Assembly: GCA_020200285.1 (NCBI GenBank)
Contig: JAIVIY010000002.1
Span: 1 to 44,586, forward strand
DNA: 44,586 nt
Source of the DNA: Novosphingobium sp.
GTDB taxonomy: Bacteria; Pseudomonadota; Alphaproteobacteria; Sphingomonadales; Sphingomonadaceae
Reading direction: 5' to 3'
A program made the position numbers and the translations under genes. The notes under the pieces are model-generated. The model saw only the letters and a program-made list of their open reading frames with translations, was not told the DNA's origin and did not search any database. The first letter of the stretch is position 1; each line of letters begins with the position of its first letter. This document shows, piece by piece, positions 1-8,448 of the stretch.

Positions 1-1555
1 CGCCGCTCTTGTAATAGCCGGGCTCGTTGGAGAGGATCATGCCCGGCAGCAGCTCCTGCTCGGTTCCGGGCTGGCCGCCGCCCGCCTTGGCGATGCGCTG
101 AGGGCCCTCGTGGACCGAAAGAAAGCTGCCCACCCCGTGGCCGGTGCCGTGGGCGTAATCGAGCCCGGCGGCCCACAGGAACTGGCGCGCGAAGCTGTCG
201 AGCTGGCTTCCCGCGGTGCCCTTGGGGAACACCGCGCGAGCCAGCGCGATGTGGCCTTTGAGCACGCGGGTGAAGCGGTCCCTGACCTCGTCCGGGGGCG
301 CGTCGGGGCCGATCCACACCGTCCGGGTCACGTCGGTGGTGCCGTCGAGGTACTGTCCGCCCGAGTCGACCAAGTAGACGCTGTTGGGCTCGAGCGCGCG
401 ATTGGTCTCCTCGCTGACCCGGTAGTGGACCACCGCGCCGTTCGGCCCGGCGCCGGAGATGGTGTCGAACGACAGATCCTTGAGCGCCCCGGTCTTCTCG
501 CGCTCGGCGCGCAGCCGGGCGGCGGCGGAGAGCTCGTTCACTCCGCCGTTCGGTGCGTGCTCGCTGACCCAGCGCAGGAACCGGCTGAGCGCCGCCCCGT
601 CGCGCGCCTGCGCCGCGCGGTGTCCGGCCTGCTCGGCCGGATTCTTGAGCGCCTTGGCCAGCACGCAGGGATCGCGCAGCTCGACGATCGTCGCGCCCGC
701 AGCCTCGAGCGCGGCGAAGACCGCCTGGACCGAGCGCTCGGGATCGACCCCGACGCGCTTGCCGGCGAGCTCGCCGAGCGCGGGGACGAACGCCTCGCGC
801 TCGTGCAGCCGCACCGCGTTGCCGAGGTGCGCGCGGACCTCGGACGGCAGCTTCGCGCCGGGCATGAACAAGTCGGCGGCGCCGTCGGCGTGGACCAGCG
901 CGAAGCCGAGCGCGACCGGGGTGCGCTCGACGTCGGCCCCGCGGATGTTGAACAGCCAAGCGAGCGAATCGAGCGCGGCGATCACCACCGCGTCGAGCTT
1001 TTTTGCTGTCAGCCACTCGGCGACGTCCGCGCGCTTCTCCTGACTGGACTTGCCCGCATATTCGGTGGTGTGGACCGCGGCGGGGGCGTCTGAAGGCGTG
1101 GGGCGGTCGTCCCACACCGCGTCGATCGGGTTGGCTCCCACGGGAACGAGCTTGGCGCCCTTCTCGGCCAGCGCCTTCGCGACCGCGGTCACCCACGGTT
1201 TGCCGTGGAGCCAGGCGTCGTAGCCGATCGTCGCGCCCTCGGGCGCCTGCTCGCCGAGCCACTTGGCGACGCTGGTCTGCGGCACGCTCTGGTAATCGTA
1301 TAGCCGCCCGTCGACCTGCTCGCGCACCTGCAGCGTGTAGCGCCCGTCGACGAACATCGCGGCCTTGTCCTTCAGCACAACCGCGGTCCCGGCCGAGCCG
1401 CCGAACCCGGTCAGCCAGGCGAGCCGCTGGGCGTAGCCGCCGACGTATTCGCTCATGTGTTCGTCCGAGATCGGGATCACGAAGCCGTCGAGCCCCTGCC
1501 GCGCGAGTTCCTTGCGCAGCGCGTCGAGGCGGGCTTCGTGGGTGTGCATCAGCAT
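1..1555 (-). CDS. pepP: Xaa-Pro aminopeptidase (aminopeptidase P family, M24), C-terminus beyond window
   Basis: Reverse-strand reading from ATG at 1555: MLMHTHEARLDALRKELARQGLDGFVIPISDEHMSEYVGGYAQRLAWLTGF...YLVDSGGQYLDGTTDVTRTVW...GLDYAHGTGHGVGSFLSVHEGPQ; typical M24 metal-binding motifs; open through position 1. Confidence 0.93.
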   Translation of the reverse strand, partial: MLMHTHEARLDALRKELARQGLDGFVIPISDEHMSEYVGGYAQRLAWLTGFGGSAGTAVVLKDKAAMFVDGRYTLQVREQVDGRLYDYQSVPQTSVAKWLGEQAPEGATIGYDAWLHGKPWVTAVAKALAEKGAKLVPVGANPIDAVWDDRPTPSDAPAAVHTTEYAGKSSQEKRADVAEWLTAKKLDAVVIAALDSLAWLFNIRGADVERTPVALGFALVHADGAADLFMPGAKLPSEVRAHLGNAVRLHEREAFVPALGELAGKRVGVDPERSVQAVFAALEAAGATIVELRDPCVLAKALKNPAEQAGHRAAQARDGAALSRFLRWVSEHAPNGGVNELSAAARLRAEREKTGALKDLSFDTISGAGPNGAVVHYRVSEETNRALEPNSVYLVDSGGQYLDGTTDVTRTVWIGPDAPPDEVRDRFTRVLKGHIALARAVFPKGTAGSQLDSFARQFLWAAGLDYAHGTGHGVGSFLSVHEGPQRIAKAGGGQPGTEQELLPGMILSNEPGYYKSG

Positions 1556-1566
1556 GGTTCAAGTCT

Positions 1567-1667
1567 CCCCCCTCCCGCTTGCGGGAGGGGCCGGGGGTGG
1601 GCCAGTCCGATCGAGGTGTGGCGCCCGGTCGGGCCCACCCCTAACCCCTCCCGCAAGCGGGAGGGGG
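1567..1667. repeat. Palindromic intergenic repeat (REP-like inverted repeat)
   Basis: Arms ccccctcccgcttgcgggaggggccgggggtgggcc and ggcccacccctaacccctcccgcaagcgggaggggg are near-perfect reverse complements around a short loop; each arm also contains its own hairpin. Confidence 0.85.
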
Positions 1668-1699
1668 ACCGGGTTGCGGGTTCAGCCGCGCCAACATAG

Positions 1700-3784
1700 A
1701 TGCGCGCGATGTCCGATACCACCCCGAGCACACCCCCGGTCGCTCCGAAGAAGCCCGCCACCCTGTCGCACCACGGGCACCAGCTCGCTGACGATTACGC
1801 CTGGCTGCGCGATCCCGGCTACCCCGAGGTCAAGGACCCCGCGATCCTCTCCCACCTCGAGGCCGAGAACGCCTGGTTCGAGGCGAGGATGGCGCCGCGC
1901 AAACCGCTGGTCGAGCAGCTGTTCAAGGAGATGCGCGGACGGATCAAGGAGGCCGACAAGTCGGTCCCGCAAAAGGACGGCGAGTGGCTCTACTGGATCG
2001 AGTTCGAGGAAGGCGCCGAGTACAAGAAGTGGTGGAGGAAGCCGGTCGCCGCCAAAGACGACGAAACCGCCGACGAGCTGATCCTCGACGAAGTCGCGCT
2101 GGCCGAAGGGCATGAATATTTCCGCCTCGGCGCGATCAGCGTCTCGAACGACGGCACATTGCTCGCCTGGTCGGTCGACGACAACGGCTCGGAACGGTTC
2201 ACCGCGCGGGTCAAGGTGATCGCCACCGGCGAGGTCCTGCCCGACGAGATACCGGGCACGCTGTCGTCGCTGGTCTGGGTCGCGGGCGACAGCGCCATCG
2301 TCTACTCGCTCGCCAACGAGCAGTGGCGCACCGACAACGCCCGGCTGCACTGGCTCGGCAAGCCGCTCAGCGAGGACGTGGAGCTCTACCACGAGGACGA
2401 CGAGGGCTTCCGGGTGGGCTCCTCGCTGTCGGCCAACGAGAAGTGGCTGATCGTCGGGACCAGCGACCACGAGACCAGCGAGGTTCGGCTGGTCCCCGCC
2501 GCCGATCCGCTGGCCGAGCCGATCCTGGTCAAGCCGCGGCAGAGGGGGGTCGAATACGATGTCGACGAGCGCGACGGCGTGCTGTTCGTCCACACCAACG
2601 ACACCCACGAGAACTTCCGCCTCGCCACCGCGCCGCTCGACCGGTCCGGCGAGTGGACCACGCTGCTCGAGGGGACGGACGACTTCTACCTGACCGGGTT
2701 CGAGCTCTATCGCGACTTCTACGTCACCGAAGGCCGGGTCCGCGGCCTCGATACGATCGAAGTTCGCCATTACGACGACCCCGCGCGGGCCGAGCTAATC
2801 GCGTTTCCCGAAGCCAGCTACTCCGCCGGCCTTGCCGACAATCCCGAATGGGCGGTCGACAAGTTGCGCCTGAGCTACGAGAGCATGGTCAGCCCGGCGA
2901 CGGTTTACGACTACCACCTCGCCGACAAGCGGCTCGAAGTGCTCAAGGTCCAGGAAATCCCCTCGGGCTACGACGCCTCGCGCTACGCGACCGAGCGGCT
3001 CGAAATCGCCGCGCGCGACGGTACCGCGATCCCGGTCAGCGTGGTTTATCGCAAGGACCGCAACCCCGGCGGGCCGCTTCACCTCTACGGCTACGGCGCG
3101 TACGGCATCGCCATCGATCCCGGCTTCTCGACCGCGCGGCTCTCACTGGTCGACCGCGGCTTCGCCTACGCCATCGCGCACATCCGCGGCGGCGACGACC
3201 TCGGCCGGGCTTGGTACAAGGCGGGCAAGCTCGAACGCCGCACCAACACTTTCGCCGACTTCGTCGACGCCGCCAAGGGCCTGATCGAGCGCGGCTACAC
3301 GCGGGCCGGCAGGATCAGCATCTCGGGCGGCTCGGCCGGCGGTGGGCTGATCGGCGCGGTGCTGAATTCCGCTCCCGAATTGTGGGGCGCGGCGGTCGCG
3401 CACGTGCCGTTCGTCGACGTGCTGGCGACGATGCTCGACGCCTCGCTGCCGCTGACCCCCGGCGAATGGCCGGAATGGGGCAACCCGATCGAGGACGCGA
3501 AGGCCTTCGACCTGATCCGCAGCTACAGCCCCTATGACAACGTCGAGCGCCAGGCCTACCCGCCGCTGCTGGTCACCGCCGGCCTCAACGACCCGCGCGT
3601 CACGTATTGGGAGCCGGCCAAGTGGGTCGCGCGGCTGCGCGAGCTCAAGACCGACGCCAACGAGCTGCTGCTCAAGACCAACATGGGCGCGGGCCACGGC
3701 GGCAAGTCGGGCCGCTTCGAAAGCTTGCGCGAGACCGCCGAGGAGTTCGCCTTCATCCTCTGGCAGCTGGGCGTGGAGGGATGA
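1700..3784 (+). CDS. ptrB: Oligopeptidase B / protease II (S9 family)
   Basis: 694 aa ORF; GGSAGG nucleophile motif (ISISGGSAGGGLIGAVLN), YGYGAYG, C-terminal GAGHGGKSGR; likely start at 1700 or the in-frame ATG at 1709. Confidence 0.92.
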   Translation: MRAMSDTTPSTPPVAPKKPATLSHHGHQLADDYAWLRDPGYPEVKDPAILSHLEAENAWFEARMAPRKPLVEQLFKEMRGRIKEADKSVPQKDGEWLYWIEFEEGAEYKKWWRKPVAAKDDETADELILDEVALAEGHEYFRLGAISVSNDGTLLAWSVDDNGSERFTARVKVIATGEVLPDEIPGTLSSLVWVAGDSAIVYSLANEQWRTDNARLHWLGKPLSEDVELYHEDDEGFRVGSSLSANEKWLIVGTSDHETSEVRLVPAADPLAEPILVKPRQRGVEYDVDERDGVLFVHTNDTHENFRLATAPLDRSGEWTTLLEGTDDFYLTGFELYRDFYVTEGRVRGLDTIEVRHYDDPARAELIAFPEASYSAGLADNPEWAVDKLRLSYESMVSPATVYDYHLADKRLEVLKVQEIPSGYDASRYATERLEIAARDGTAIPVSVVYRKDRNPGGPLHLYGYGAYGIAIDPGFSTARLSLVDRGFAYAIAHIRGGDDLGRAWYKAGKLERRTNTFADFVDAAKGLIERGYTRAGRISISGGSAGGGLIGAVLNSAPELWGAAVAHVPFVDVLATMLDASLPLTPGEWPEWGNPIEDAKAFDLIRSYSPYDNVERQAYPPLLVTAGLNDPRVTYWEPAKWVARLRELKTDANELLLKTNMGAGHGGKSGRFESLRETAEEFAFILWQLGVEG

Positions 3785-4179
3785 GCAACCGCTTCGCGCT
3801 GAGCTTCTCCGCGCTCCCCGAGCACATCGACGAGCTCGGCCACGTCAACAACGCGGTGTGGCTGCAGTGGGTGCAGGAGATCGCCACCGCGCACTGGCGC
3901 GCGGTCGCGCCGCCCGAGCACCAGGCGGCCTACTTCTGGGTCGTCACCCGCCACGAGATCGATTACCGCGGCAATGTCGGCCTCGGCGAGAGCGTGACCG
4001 CCGAGACCTTCATCCCCGACCCGCCCAAGGGCGCGCGGTTCGATCGCTGCGTGAGCTTCCGCGACGCCAGCGGCCGCGAGGTGGTCAGCGCGCGCAGCAC
4101 CTGGGCGCTGCTCGACCGTAGCAGCGGCCGCCTGCTCCGCGTCCGTCCGGAAGTCGCGGCGCCGTTCTACGCGGCGTGA
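3781..4179 (+). CDS. Acyl-CoA thioesterase (4HBT/YbgC-like hotdog fold)
   Basis: In-frame ATG at 3781 overlaps the preceding stop (ATGA); MSNRFALSFSALPEHIDELGHVNNAVWLQWVQEIATAHW matches the hotdog thioesterase D-x-x-GHVNN-x-x-Y/W pattern. Confidence 0.88.
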   Translation: MSNRFALSFSALPEHIDELGHVNNAVWLQWVQEIATAHWRAVAPPEHQAAYFWVVTRHEIDYRGNVGLGESVTAETFIPDPPKGARFDRCVSFRDASGREVVSARSTWALLDRSSGRLLRVRPEVAAPFYAA

Positions 4180-5882
4180 GCCGCCCTGGCGCGGCGGTGG
4201 CGGCGGCGGCGCTCGGTGAACGTCTGGACGCGCTCGCGCATGGTCCGGTTGCGGCCCGCGCGCTTGGCTTCGTAGAGCAGGCGGTCGCAATGCGCGAACT
4301 GCGCGGCGAAGCCACCGGCGGCGAGGCCTGCGGTCTGCTCGACCAGACCCATGCTGGCAGTGACGATCCGCTCGAGCCCGGGCACGTCGGCGGCGACCCG
4401 TGTGGAAATCGCCTCGCGCCGCCGTTCGGCGCGCGCCGCTGCGTCACGTCCGCGCAGCAGCAGCAGGAATTCCTCGCCGCCGAGCCGCACGACGATCGTG
4501 TCGTCATCGGGAGCCAGCGCGTGCGCGACGGCGCGCAGCACATCGTCGCCCACCCCGTGACCGTGAGTGTCGTTGACCGTCTTGAAGTGATCGAGGTCGA
4601 GCACCGCCATCGTGCGGAAGCCCCGGCTGCGGCAGTCGGCAAAGCGTTGTTCGATCCCGCGGCGGTTGATCAGCCCGGTCAACGGGTCGCGCTCGACCGC
4701 TTGCTCGAGCACCCTGGCCTCGAACAGCGCTTGATCGCGCTGGCGGCGCAGCACCATGAAGCGGTCGACCACGCCTAGGCCGGAAATCAAGACCTCGAGC
4801 ACGAACGCCAGCTGCTGCTCGAAATCGAGGTCGAGCGGCGCCGCGGCCGCCCCCAGCACCGAGGCGATCCGCACCGAGCCGACCGCCATTAACGGAATCC
4901 ATGCGGCGATCTGGAACCGGACTGCGCGGCTGCCGCGGCGAAGCGCAACCGCCATGACCCAGGCAAACAGCGCCAGCACCGGGATGTACGAGGCGTAATA
5001 TATCGTCGGCGCGATCCCGCGCAGCGGACCGTCGGCCAACAGGTAGAAGGCGGTGAAGGCCGCGATCCAGGGGACCATTGCAGCGAGCAGCCGTCGGTGC
5101 AGCCGATCCAGCTTTTCGGGTTCGATTAGATCGGCGGTGAACAGCGCCGCCGCGGCGACCGCGGCCCCGAATGCGGCCGTCTGGGTGAGCGCCAGCTGAC
5201 TCACCGAGAACGCGACGAAGCGGTTGATCAGGCCGGAGGTGATCAGCGTCTGAAGCAGCATCAGGGAAACCGCCAGCGAATGCCAGACGAGGAAGCGCTG
5301 ACGCAACACGAAGTAGAAGGCGAAGTTGAACAGGAACGGCGCGCACAACAAGCCGCACAGAGCGGCGATGACCAGCTGGCGGCGGCCGGGCGCGGCGTCC
5401 GCGGCGTGCCGCTCGAGAAGATGGGCCTGGCTGAGCATACTGACATGGCGGGCGCCGTCGATCCGCACCACGACCTCGGAAAGCGACGCATCGAGCCTGG
5501 GCAGGGGGATGCGCATGATCAAGCCCTCGGAAGCGGGCTGCATGTCCGAGACGCGAACCTCGCGCGAAACGCTACGTCCGTCGGCGGCGGCGACCGTCAG
5601 CCGCATCGCCTCAAAACGGGTCAGGCGGGTGGCGAACGTCGTCGGCGGCGGCTGTCCGGGCGCGACGGAAAAGCGCAGGTAAGTGCGCTCTGCGGCCAGC
5701 GACCAGTTTGCGTTGCCGCAAGTCCAGCGCTGCGGCGAAGCGGCGACGGCGGCGTCGCTCTCGGCGAGACTGGCCGCGGCGTGGCAGGGCCCGCTTGCAG
5801 CAGAGGCCGCCGGCGCCGCCAACAGCAGCAGGCAAGCCAGCGCCAGCCGCCGCAGCAGCTTCCAAACGGTCTTCGGCCCCAT
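4167..5882 (-). CDS. Membrane-anchored diguanylate cyclase (7TMR-DISM-like sensor plus GGDEF)
   Basis: 571 aa; signal peptide, multiple TM helices, then DPLTGLINRRG...LDLDHFKTVNDTHGHGVGDDVLR...RLGGEEFLLLL. Confidence 0.9.
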   Translation of the reverse strand: MGPKTVWKLLRRLALACLLLLAAPAASAASGPCHAAASLAESDAAVAASPQRWTCGNANWSLAAERTYLRFSVAPGQPPPTTFATRLTRFEAMRLTVAAADGRSVSREVRVSDMQPASEGLIMRIPLPRLDASLSEVVVRIDGARHVSMLSQAHLLERHAADAAPGRRQLVIAALCGLLCAPFLFNFAFYFVLRQRFLVWHSLAVSLMLLQTLITSGLINRFVAFSVSQLALTQTAAFGAAVAAAALFTADLIEPEKLDRLHRRLLAAMVPWIAAFTAFYLLADGPLRGIAPTIYYASYIPVLALFAWVMAVALRRGSRAVRFQIAAWIPLMAVGSVRIASVLGAAAAPLDLDFEQQLAFVLEVLISGLGVVDRFMVLRRQRDQALFEARVLEQAVERDPLTGLINRRGIEQRFADCRSRGFRTMAVLDLDHFKTVNDTHGHGVGDDVLRAVAHALAPDDDTIVVRLGGEEFLLLLRGRDAAARAERRREAISTRVAADVPGLERIVTASMGLVEQTAGLAAGGFAAQFAHCDRLLYEAKRAGRNRTMRERVQTFTERRRRHRRARAAHAA

Positions 5883-5950
5883 GCCGGAATGTCTAGCGTA
5901 TCGTCGTCACCGGGAAGTTAAGGATTGGCGATTTTCTCATTCTTGTTTCG

Positions 5951-7066
5951 TCAACCGATCACATCGGAGATCGGCGCGTAATCGTAGCCGAGCTCGTCGG
6001 CGACGGCCCGGTAGGTGACCTTGCCGGCGTGGACGTTGAGCCCGTCGGCGAGGTGCGGGTTGCGGCGCAGCGCCTCGCGCCAGCCGAGCTCGGCGATCCG
6101 CAATGCGTGCGGCAGGGTCACGTTGTTGAGCGCGTACGTGCTGGTCCGCGCGACCGCGCCGGGCATGTTGGCGACGCAATAATGAACCACCCCGTCGACC
6201 ACGTAAGTCGGCTCGGCGTGGGTGGTCGCGTGGCTGGTCTCGAAGCAGCCGCCCTGGTCGATCGCGACGTCGACCAGCACCGCGCCGGGCATCATGCGCT
6301 TGAGCATGTCGCGCGTGACCAGCTTGGGCGCGGCGGCGCCGGGGATCAGCACCGCGCCGATCACCAGGTCGGTCTCGCAGATCATCTGCTCGATGTTGGC
6401 CTTGTTGGAAAAGCGGGTCTTGGCGCGGCTTTCGAAGTGGATGCCGAGCCGTTCCAGCACTTCGGGATCGCGGTCGAGGATGGTCACGTCGGCGCCCAGG
6501 CCGACCGCCATCTGCGCGGCGTTGAAGCCGACCACCCCGCCGCCGATCACCAGCACCCGGCCCGGCAGCACCCCCGGCACCCCGCCGAGCAGCACCCCGC
6601 GCCCGCCGTGCGCCTTCTCCAGCGCGGTCGCCCCGGCCTGGATGCTCATTCGCCCGGCGACCTGGCTCATCGGCTTGAGCAAGGGCAGCGAGTTGCCCGG
6701 CCCGGTCACCGTCTCGTAGGCGATCGCGGTGACGCCGCTTTCCACGAGCTCGCGGGTCTGCTCGGGATCGGGGGCGAGATGGAGGTAAGTGTAGAGGATC
6801 TGCCCTTCGCGCAGCATCGCGCGCTCGACCGCTTGCGGTTCCTTGACCTTGACGATCATCTCTGCCCCATCGAACACCGTCTTCGCGTCGGGCTGGATGA
6901 CCGCGCCGCAGGCCTTGTAGTCGCCATCGGTCGCGCCGATGCCGAGGCCCGCGCCGCTCTCGATCCACACCTCGTGGCCGTGCGCGGCCAGCTCGCGCGC
7001 GCTCTCGGGCGTCAGCCCGACGCGGTATTCGTGGTTCTTGATTTCGCGGACGGTGCCGACGCGCAT
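5951..7066 (-). CDS. ald: Alanine dehydrogenase
   Basis: 371 aa; [44 protein letters not shown]...[28 protein letters not shown]; collinear with Ald. Confidence 0.96.
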   Translation of the reverse strand: MRVGTVREIKNHEYRVGLTPESARELAAHGHEVWIESGAGLGIGATDGDYKACGAVIQPDAKTVFDGAEMIVKVKEPQAVERAMLREGQILYTYLHLAPDPEQTRELVESGVTAIAYETVTGPGNSLPLLKPMSQVAGRMSIQAGATALEKAHGGRGVLLGGVPGVLPGRVLVIGGGVVGFNAAQMAVGLGADVTILDRDPEVLERLGIHFESRAKTRFSNKANIEQMICETDLVIGAVLIPGAAAPKLVTRDMLKRMMPGAVLVDVAIDQGGCFETSHATTHAEPTYVVDGVVHYCVANMPGAVARTSTYALNNVTLPHALRIAELGWREALRRNPHLADGLNVHAGKVTYRAVADELGYDYAPISDVIG

Positions 7067-7157
7067 GGGAGGTCTCCTGGTTCGGCGAGGCCGTTACGAC
7101 TGAAACCGGTCAGGCGCAATCGAGCCGGCGGATTCGCGGCCGGACCAGCCCCGCCCG

Positions 7158-7175
7158 TGGACCACATGGACCACA
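7158..7175. promoter_or_regulatory. Candidate operator: perfect tandem 9-mer TGGACCACA x2 upstream of ald
   Basis: tggaccacatggaccaca, about 92 bp upstream of the ald ATG on the minus strand; regulator unknown. Confidence 0.3.
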
Positions 7176-7380
7176 GTACAAGGTGCAAAAAAGAGACCGT
7201 GGATTCGCCCGTCCGAGCTTCGCGGAGGAGGAGACGGCTGGAGCGAGGCACGGCATGGCGCGGACCAAACCACACTCGTGGGCGTGTAGGAAAATGGTTT
7301 TTTGGCTTCGCCTCGCGCGTCCCGCAGCTGTCAGGCTCGACGGGAACGCGCGCCCGGTCGCCAGCGTTCAACCGGCACGC

Positions 7381-7992
7381 ATGACCATCGCAGTCGCCTT
7401 GCAGACGCTCGCCGGCGCCGACGCGCGCCAGGAAGCTTTCGTCCGCCGCGCGGTCGAGCGGCTCGGCGAGGCGGTCGCGCGGCCCGATTTTGTCGTCCGG
7501 ATCGAATCGGCAAGTTACACCCAGACCCGCTGGGCGCCCGGGAAGGGGCCTTGGCGGGCGCTGACGCCGGCGGAGATCGCGGCGCGGGTGCGCTCCGGCT
7601 GCGAGCGCGGAACCGAGCCCGACGGGACGATCGACCTCTGGCTCGAGCTGATCGACTTGCCCCCGCCGAGCGGCGGCAAACAGGTGCTGGGCAGCACCGC
7701 ATTGGGCGCCACCCCTTCTCGCACGGCGCGCTGGTTCGTCGATCTCTGCGCCGAGCGCGGCGACGCACTGAACCTGGCGGGGCACCTGCTCCACGAGTGG
7801 GCTCACGTCAGCGGCTTCTACCACTGGCCCGACAACCGCGCCCGCGGCGACACCGCCTATGTGCTCGGGCGGCTGGTGCGCGAGGCGCTGGAAGACCGCC
7901 ACGGCAACGAGATCGATCCCGAGATCACCGCGATGATGCACGACGTGGAGACCGACTGCGGCTGCCACGGCGAGGTCGAGGGGGAGAGCTGA
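7381..7992 (+). CDS. Hypothetical protein with metzincin-like zinc motif HEWAHVSGFYH
   Basis: In-frame ATG at 7381 of ORF 7183..7992 gives 203 aa; HExxHxxGxxH matched exactly; later AMMHD could be a Met-turn; Cys/His-rich tail DCGCHGE. Confidence 0.65.
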   Translation: MTIAVALQTLAGADARQEAFVRRAVERLGEAVARPDFVVRIESASYTQTRWAPGKGPWRALTPAEIAARVRSGCERGTEPDGTIDLWLELIDLPPPSGGKQVLGSTALGATPSRTARWFVDLCAERGDALNLAGHLLHEWAHVSGFYHWPDNRARGDTAYVLGRLVREALEDRHGNEIDPEITAMMHDVETDCGCHGEVEGES

Positions 7993-7995
7993 TAA

Positions 7996-8448
7996 CTACG
8001 GATTGTCGCGCCGGATCTGGCCGACACCGTGGCGGAACACCAGCTCGCCGCCCTTCCAGCCGCTGAACAGCAGCAGCAGCACCGCGACGACCGACAGCCC
8101 GAGCCCGAGCCCACCGGCGATCCAGCGGTCGCCGAGGCGGAGGAAGAAGCTGACCAGCTCGATCACCACCACCGCCAGGTTGGCGAACAAGTGCAGCCAT
8201 GCGTCGCGAAGCGCGCGGATGCCGGCGCTCGCGGCGAAGTCGATGAAGCCGGCGATCGCGGCGAGCACGGCGCCCGCCAGCCCGCCGCCGAGCAGCCACA
8301 GCGAGGCGGTGGCGAAGCCTTCGCCGCAGCCCGCGGCATAGGCGATGTCGGTCCCTAGCGCGCTGACGAACAGCGCGATCGGGATGGGCACCAGCATCGG
8401 GTGCAGCGGGTGGCCGTTGATCGCGAATGTGGCCCTGAGATCGTTCAT
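7996..8448 (-). CDS. DUF2231-like membrane protein
   Basis: MNDLRATFAINGHPLHPMLVPIPIALFVSALGTDIAYA...; conserved HPLHPMLVPIPI start and TM helices; start overlaps upstream stop (ATGA). Confidence 0.85.
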   Translation of the reverse strand: MNDLRATFAINGHPLHPMLVPIPIALFVSALGTDIAYAAGCGEGFATASLWLLGGGLAGAVLAAIAGFIDFAASAGIRALRDAWLHLFANLAVVVIELVSFFLRLGDRWIAGGLGLGLSVVAVLLLLFSGWKGGELVFRHGVGQIRRDNP

